Shown here: in pieces, positions 58,774-64,000 of the stretch | How the letters are laid out: every line of letters starts with the position of its first letter | Position numbering within the stretch: position 1 is the stretch's first letter | DNA from: Larix kaempferi | Lineage: Eukaryota > Streptophyta > Pinopsida > Pinales > Pinaceae | Reading direction: 5' to 3' | Length of the DNA: 64,000 nt | Assembly: GCA_027924585.1 (NCBI GenBank) | Contig: BSBM01001927.1 | Coordinates: 248,001-312,000 of the forward strand | Position numbers and translations under genes: made by a program | The notes under the pieces: generated by a model | Database searches by the model: none | Seen by the model: the letters and a program-made list of their open reading frames with translations, nothing else | What the model was told of the DNA's origin: nothing

Positions 58774-60922
58774 TGTAATGCCCCTAAAATGACTATGGAC
58801 TTTAAGGGCATCTGTTGAGTGACCTGACGGAACAGACTTCAAAAAAGTGGCCCTTCGAGTTAGGATGTGTCTTAATAAGGGAGAGTCACCTTATGATGTG
58901 CATGACTATAGTTGATAAATGACTTAATGAATTAAATTATATGTGTGGAGTGGGATAATTGATTGATTAGTTCTTGCTTAAATTATTAGCCTTGATTGAT
59001 CAAGTCAAAGTACAGCAGGACAGTTATAGTCCTAGCTCTGTGACTTGGGAGGACGCAACTGAGATGCGTCATAGATTTCCACATTTATTCTGAACTTCGG
59101 GACGAAGTTCTAAATAAGTAGGGTTGTATGTAGTGCCCCTATACTACTACTGTAGTGCCCCTAGACTATTGTAGACATTGAGGACACCTGCTGAGTGACC
59201 CGACTGTTTGAAACATCAATTATCCTTTGATTTTATTTTGAGTATATTTATGATTACAATTGATTGTAAATCAATGAAATAATGATATATGTGTATTTGG
59301 GTAGTTATTGTGAATGATGCTTAACGACTAGCTATATGATTGACTATGAAATGAGAATGAAGAAAGTAGATACTGACAAATTGCAATTTTGAGTAGATGA
59401 ATGAGTAATGTTATGAGTAAAATACAAATGCTTAATGAAGTAGCGGATTGATGAATCAAATTATGATTCTTGAGTACAGTACTACTAATTGTTTGTGAGA
59501 AATGTGTGTAGTGACAGGTGCAACAGTTCACCAACTAACACACAAAGGAATGTGAAGGGTCGTAGAGTACGGATAAATAACAAATAGGGAGAGCAACGAT
59601 GATCTTGACTTCCGACGGAATACCACGCATGAGCAGATAAGCACTGATCCGCTTTCTCAAGAGGAAAGTGTGAGGGCGTACGAGTTGGGCCATGGCGGAG
59701 CTGGTCACGTATGAGTTGGCAGGCGCGCAGTGAGAACGGACTCACTCCTCAGCGCCATTAGTCCCTAATAGCGTGTACACGGAGGATGGAAGGTAACGAC
59801 TCCTGAAATCCCTACATGAAGTTCCTGTAAGTCAAAACGAAAGGATGACGACAGAAGGGCCCGACGGTGCGGTACCCTGTCGAGAATGAAAAGAGTGGAT
59901 GCAAGGACCCAAAGATGTGGTACCTTGCCGAAGAATGGAAACTACGAATGACTGGACTCGACAGAGTGGTTCCATGTCAGGGAAATGAAATTAAGGAACG
60001 GGGAATCCCAACGGCACGGCACTGGGGTTCCTAGTGAAAATGATTGTTAAACTTAATTGCATAAAAACATATAAGTTTGCACCTAGAACATTACTTAGAA
60101 ATGCATTTGAATACTTTAGGCATTTGCACATAAATGATTACTTTGGCATTTAAATAATATTAAGTGTTATTTAGGCATTTGCACATAAAAGAATATTTTG
60201 AGCATTTAAAATAATAAAAATATTTATTTTAGGAGCAAAGTAGAATCCTAAGCATGGACACCTAGTCAACTCCACCTACACCTCAAAACTAGTAGTTAAC
60301 TAAAATATCTAGGGGACAAACATGAGCAAACTTAGGAATGTTGGTGCAACTCCTAGAAAAACTGACACATGGATGGGGGAGTATTATTAAATTGGAAATT
60401 TAATAAAATATGTATTTATGCATGAAGCGACATGTGTCGCATGGAATGTTCCTTTAAAAGGAAGGCTTGGGAATAGGTAAAGGGCCCAGACCCTGGATGA
60501 CTATCATAATTTTGAGTTACCTCATGACTTGCTGCTATTGAGGGTTTGGCTGGAAACTTTTGTGGGGGGGGAATCCCAAGCTGAGTTTCCCAAGTGAGTG
60601 TCTAAGCTCTGCAACTCGAAGCTCGGGGGAGGCCATGCGACTGAAAGCATGAGCCTATGGTTGGGTGGCGAAGCTAATGGTTGCTTCGCTAATGGTTAAA
60701 CGAGCTTCTACTGGAGGGGCACAACGAGTGAAGCGTCAAGGGAAAGCAGGATCGGACTGATGACGACGACTACTCCTCCAACAATAGATTCAGGTATTTT
60801 GTTTTTGTTAGTTCTCGAATTTGATAAGTTTTATTAATGATTATGCATCATAATGGTTATATTTTCTTTTAAGTTTCTAATAATTTTTAAGTAAGTAAGT
60901 ACAAAAGAGGGGGGTCCCTACA
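58774..60922 (+). mobile_element. Right LTR copy (3' LTR)
   Basis: Starts TGTAATGCCCC after the polypurine tract and ends GGGGGGTCCCTACA. A second TGTAGTGCCCC start lies at 59129, preceded by a perfect 8-bp stem (GAACTTCG/CGAAGTTC at 59092-59110) and AAGTAGGGTTGTA. The true LTR is therefore either 2149 bp, or 1794 bp with a duplicated edge. The U5 half carries GC-rich about 48-bp units near 59850-60040. Confidence 0.85.
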
Positions 60923-60927
60923 AGAAA
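60923..60927. repeat. Right AGAAA flank of inverted LTR element
   Basis: Partner of 52401-52405. Confidence 0.6.
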
Positions 60928-61693
60928 TCCCACTAATGTTGAATTTCCACATATTGGTTACTACAGTGCTTTTCTTTATGTTACAGTCGAATTTTCAATA
61001 CTCTCTTATCTTAAGTTGAATCTAAAATTCCAGTGAAGTTTGTCATCACAGTAATATGGTGCTTTTCTGATAAGTTGAATCTATGGGACAAGGCATCCTA
61101 GTCTATGACCTTGATATCAAATCTTAATAAATTAGCTAGTCCGTTAGGAGAATCTAGGTCCCATCAACATTGAGGAAGCTCGATATCAGAATTGGATTAT
61201 TGAAAATAGCTTAGTAACAATGATAAGCTAGTTGGATAAGAGAATCTAGGTCCCATAATCATTGAGGAATCTTGGTTATATCAATCTATCATTATTGAAA
61301 ATAGCATAGTAACAGTAATCTAGAATCAGATAGGTTACATTGAAATCTATTAGTTCATTTTATTGAGGATAAATATTAGTGCAGTACATCCTGCTATATT
61401 GAGATTTGGTGGACTTATCTTGATATTTACCTAACAATTTATCCTAGTTTGATGCACCAAGCCTTGTAAGTTAAATCTAGATTGCCTTTGGGATCTATCT
61501 TATATTCTTATAATTATTTTTGGTGTTCGATAGTTTGTTGGACTATTTGTTTCATTTGTGGTTTATGCATCATGTAATATATCTTTGTTCTTGCACTAAT
61601 TTGTTTAGTTTAGGTTTACTTTTAAGTATATTATAGGAAATGTCGATGGTTATATAGAAAGAAAAACGAGTATTTGGTATGATTTATCGGGAT
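60928..61693. other. No gene seen
   Basis: Contains an imperfect repeat of GAGAATCTAGGTCCCAT...ATTGAGGAA (near 61150 and 61230) but no coding sequence. Confidence 0.45.
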
Positions 61694-62297
61694 TGTTGAG
61701 ATATTGTAACTTCAAAGAATATTATATTTGTACTTTATTATTCCAGAGATGTTTCATTCCTCTGTGAAGATCTTATTGTATATCCGGAGATGTTTATTCC
61801 TCCGTCGGAATGTGGTAACTCGGGTTATTAGACTTCCCTAGTGGGGGTCGGCCATGTATGTGTTATGTGGGTCAAAGGGTTATTAGACCACCCTAGAGGG
61901 GTCGGCCCAGTCATTTGTAGTGGGGTATTTAACCCATTGGTTAAATACGAGCCTACGTGTACCTGTGTAAAATACATGTCAGTGTAGTGTATAAATAGAG
62001 GAGGTGTGTTCCTCATTTGACACACTCACTCAGTTGAGGATAACGCACTTGTGGAGGAGAGGTCTGCTATTGTGGAGGAGGAGATCATGTCTCAGGTTTT
62101 CATCTTTGTATATTGATGTTCATCTATATTGAGGAAGCTTTGCTGGGTTTTCTACCCCATGAGGGTTTCCCAGGATAAATCTCTGTCTCTTGTGTTTATG
62201 CTGTGCTTGTTGCTTCTTCAGTGATCCTGTATATGCTATTATTGTGAAATGGAATGTAATGCTGCTATTTTATGTCTTAGCATATTAAATCTTAACA
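61694..62297 (+). mobile_element. Ty1/copia 5' LTR (604 bp)
   Basis: Begins TGTTGAGATA and ends CTTAACA directly before the primer site. TATAAATA at 61990-61997. It shares the double GGGTTATTAGAC...GGTCGGCC phrase with the solo LTR at 13905, so both belong to one family. The 3' end of the element lies beyond the window. Confidence 0.9.
61990..61997 (+). promoter_or_regulatory. TATA box of copia 5' LTR
   Basis: TATAAATA 296 bp into the LTR, followed by a CTC-rich likely start region. Confidence 0.7.
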
Positions 62298-62309
62298 TGG
62301 TATCAGAGC
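62298..62309 (+). promoter_or_regulatory. tRNA-Met primer binding site of copia element
   Basis: TGGTATCAGAGC directly at the LTR end. Confidence 0.95.
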
Positions 62310-64000
62310 TAACCTGAAGGAAGACAAGGTATGGCGCTTACGACACTTGCTTTACTTACGATAATTTGAAGGTTAGGGTTTTACATAGCAAAAACCAGTC
62401 ATCGTGGAACTTTCGCTATAAATCCATTTCTGCGAAGGTTCAGGGTCTGAAAAGTTTACAGGTAGAAGATAACATCCCCAGGTACCTTGTGTCCAAAGGG
62501 CACCCTCAGATTCGTTGTACTTTATGAGTTATGATCAGTACAAGTTAGGGTTTCTGCCTCTTCCAGATCTCAGTCAACATCAGGTGACCTTGGAAAAAAG
62601 GTCATAACTTGGGCTAGGAAGCTCCAAATGAAATTTCGTAAAAATTGAAAGGTAGTACACATACTGTACTATCTCAGGAAACTTTTTCAGAGGCCGAAGG
62701 TGAACCAGTGACACGTGGCACGCCGTACAAGTTCGCTCTCCTATTTTATCCCATAAACAGGTCACATTGCGACAATTGGCATAACTCTCTCTCAGAGAGT
62801 CCAATTGAGGTCAGACCTGTCAAGATGGAAAGATAACAGGACGAGCTATCTCAGGAAAAGTTTTCAAAGGCCGAAGTTCAAACAATGACACGTGGCACTC
62901 CGTACAAGTTTGCTCTACTATTTTATCCCATAAACAGGTCACATTGCGACACTTGGCATAACTCTCTCTCAGAAAATCCAATTGAGGTCAGACCTATCAG
63001 GATGGAAAGATGACAGGTCAGACTACTGCAAAAAAAAATTTCAGACCCCGTGGAGCAAAAATTTAAGAGTTATAGCAGAAACAATCAGGTACATATTTCT
63101 GTCAAAACATAATTATTTTTGGACCACCTTTATTCACGGCTTCTGGAATTTAGGGTTTTGGAGAAAGTTAGAATTCTTGGAATCGGAATCCATGGCTGAA
63201 TGCTACTAAGGAAAATTTAAATTTAGAGACCAAGATCGAATTTTTTGGTTGGGTAGAAGACCGGGCTTGATTAAACCCTAGCTCGGGATCTTGATTGGAA
63301 AGATGGAAAATTAGGGCTTCAGCAAAAGTTGGAATTTTTGAAGTCTGTAACCACGGCTGGAAGCTCCTCAGAAAAATAAGAGTTTAGAGCCTTGGATCAA
63401 ACCTTTTCATTGAGCAGAAGGGTGGGCTTCATCAAACCCTAGTTTGGGATCCTGTCTAGAAGATCTAGAAGTTTCAAAAGCAATTTTGAGGGGTCAAATT
63501 TTGGAGATTTCAAAATTGAAGTATGCTAGTTTGATCAGCCCAGCAAGACACATCCTTCCATCATTCGAAAGTGTGAAAGTCAAAGATTGAATTTTTAGGG
63601 TTTATCCAGCAAACCCTAATCAAGCTCCAGATCAAGTTTCAGGGGGAGTTGAGGCTAAGGCCTTACATAAGAAGACTACAAGAAGTCTCGACAGGTATGA
63701 CTTAAGGAGGTTCAGGTATGTCTTGAAATCTGATTCTTGATTAAGTTCATAATGTGTTTTGTCTTCATGTTATTTATTAGTACAATCTTGATTAATGTTA
63801 GAATTGTCTTATCACCCTAGTAACAGTATGAATGCATGTGAATGATCGAAGACATTCATTGATTAGGGCTATATAATTGTTCTAATGCATTATGGTGTTG
63901 TGTGAGGTTGATGTTGTCTGCTAACAAGATACAGGTACATCACAAAAGACAAATCAAGTTCCATGACCATGACCACATGAAGACAAAGACTCATCCATAA
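62310..64000 (+). mobile_element. Long leader of copia element, no gag found
   Basis: About 1.7 kb after the primer site without a convincing Gag frame. It contains a 177-bp near-duplication (62669-62845 and 62846-63022, with CACGTGGCAC.CCGTACAAGTT in each) and a looser about 160-bp repeat (from about 63145 and 63306, each with AAACCCTAG.T.GGGATC). The element runs off the window. It could have a long untranslated leader or be a non-autonomous derivative. Confidence 0.6.

Larger units (their letters stand above)
52406..60922 (+). mobile_element. LARD-like non-coding LTR element with outward-facing inverted LTRs
   Basis: Whole structure of 8.5 kb. From left to right it has a full LTR on the minus strand (52406-54535), 82 bp of inverted internal sequence (54536-54617), a 5'-truncated plus-strand LTR (54618-55732), a Met-tRNA primer site (55735), about 3 kb of internal sequence without gag-pol, and a full plus-strand LTR (58774-60922). 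Both outer termini are therefore the U5 end of the LTR (GGTCCCTA.A). The left and right thirds form an inverted repeat of about 2.2 kb. With no recognisable pol it resembles LARD elements, which depend on other elements for enzymes. Confidence 0.75.

Overview
This window looks like intergenic DNA from a large, repeat-rich seed-plant nuclear genome. The evidence is an intron-containing xyloglucan endotransglucosylase/hydrolase (XTH) gene with plant splice sites, plant-type LINEs with RNase H and zf-RVT domains, Ty1/copia LTRs followed by an initiator-Met tRNA primer site, and a Ty3/gypsy chromovirus. A gymnosperm is my best guess from the mix of old, nested, decayed elements and the style of the XTH protein, but the sequence does not prove it. 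The only gene that looks intact is the XTH gene at about 10.1-12.3 kb (four coding exons, 294 aa).

Layout. 0-9 kb: decayed LINE RNase H plus an unusual LINE-tail reading frame (1-2.2 kb), a CACTA-like scrap (2.5 kb, minus), a 5'-truncated LINE with a 78-bp target-site duplication (3.3-4.4 kb, minus), a gypsy pol scrap (4.9-5.8 kb, plus) and a gypsy gag scrap (6.0-7.1 kb, minus). 10-12.3 kb: XTH. 12.7-15.2 kb: another minus-strand LINE, itself hit by a copia element now reduced to a solo LTR. 17.2-18.7 kb: second copy of the LINE-tail frame. 21-28.3 kb: gypsy fragments and several minisatellites. 28.3-37 kb: no intact gene, but a plastid-lipid-associated (fibrillin) gene fragment, a LysM mini-frame and a cluster of two-copy tandem duplications.

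37.3-47.3 kb: a Ty3/gypsy chromovirus (gag, protease, RT, RNase H, integrase, chromodomain, 3' LTR) broken by stops, frameshifts and a reversed solo LTR of its own family. It is bracketed by two copies of an about 0.78-kb repeat made of about 78-bp hairpin-bearing units. 47.4-50.8 kb: copia 3' half with tandem arrays and a 3' LTR, then a hAT transposase scrap. 52.4-60.9 kb: a non-coding LARD-like LTR element whose two outer ends are both the U5 end of the LTR, facing outward, with an apparent 5-bp target duplication (AGAAA) around the whole. I rate this palindromic insertion the most unusual item here. 61.7-64 kb: a copia 5' LTR, primer site and long repeat-bearing leader running off the window.

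The window works as a record of nested insertion rather than as a pathway: cell-wall remodelling by XTH is the only host function with an intact gene. All calls come from reading and translating the sequence by eye. Approximate boundaries are marked as such.
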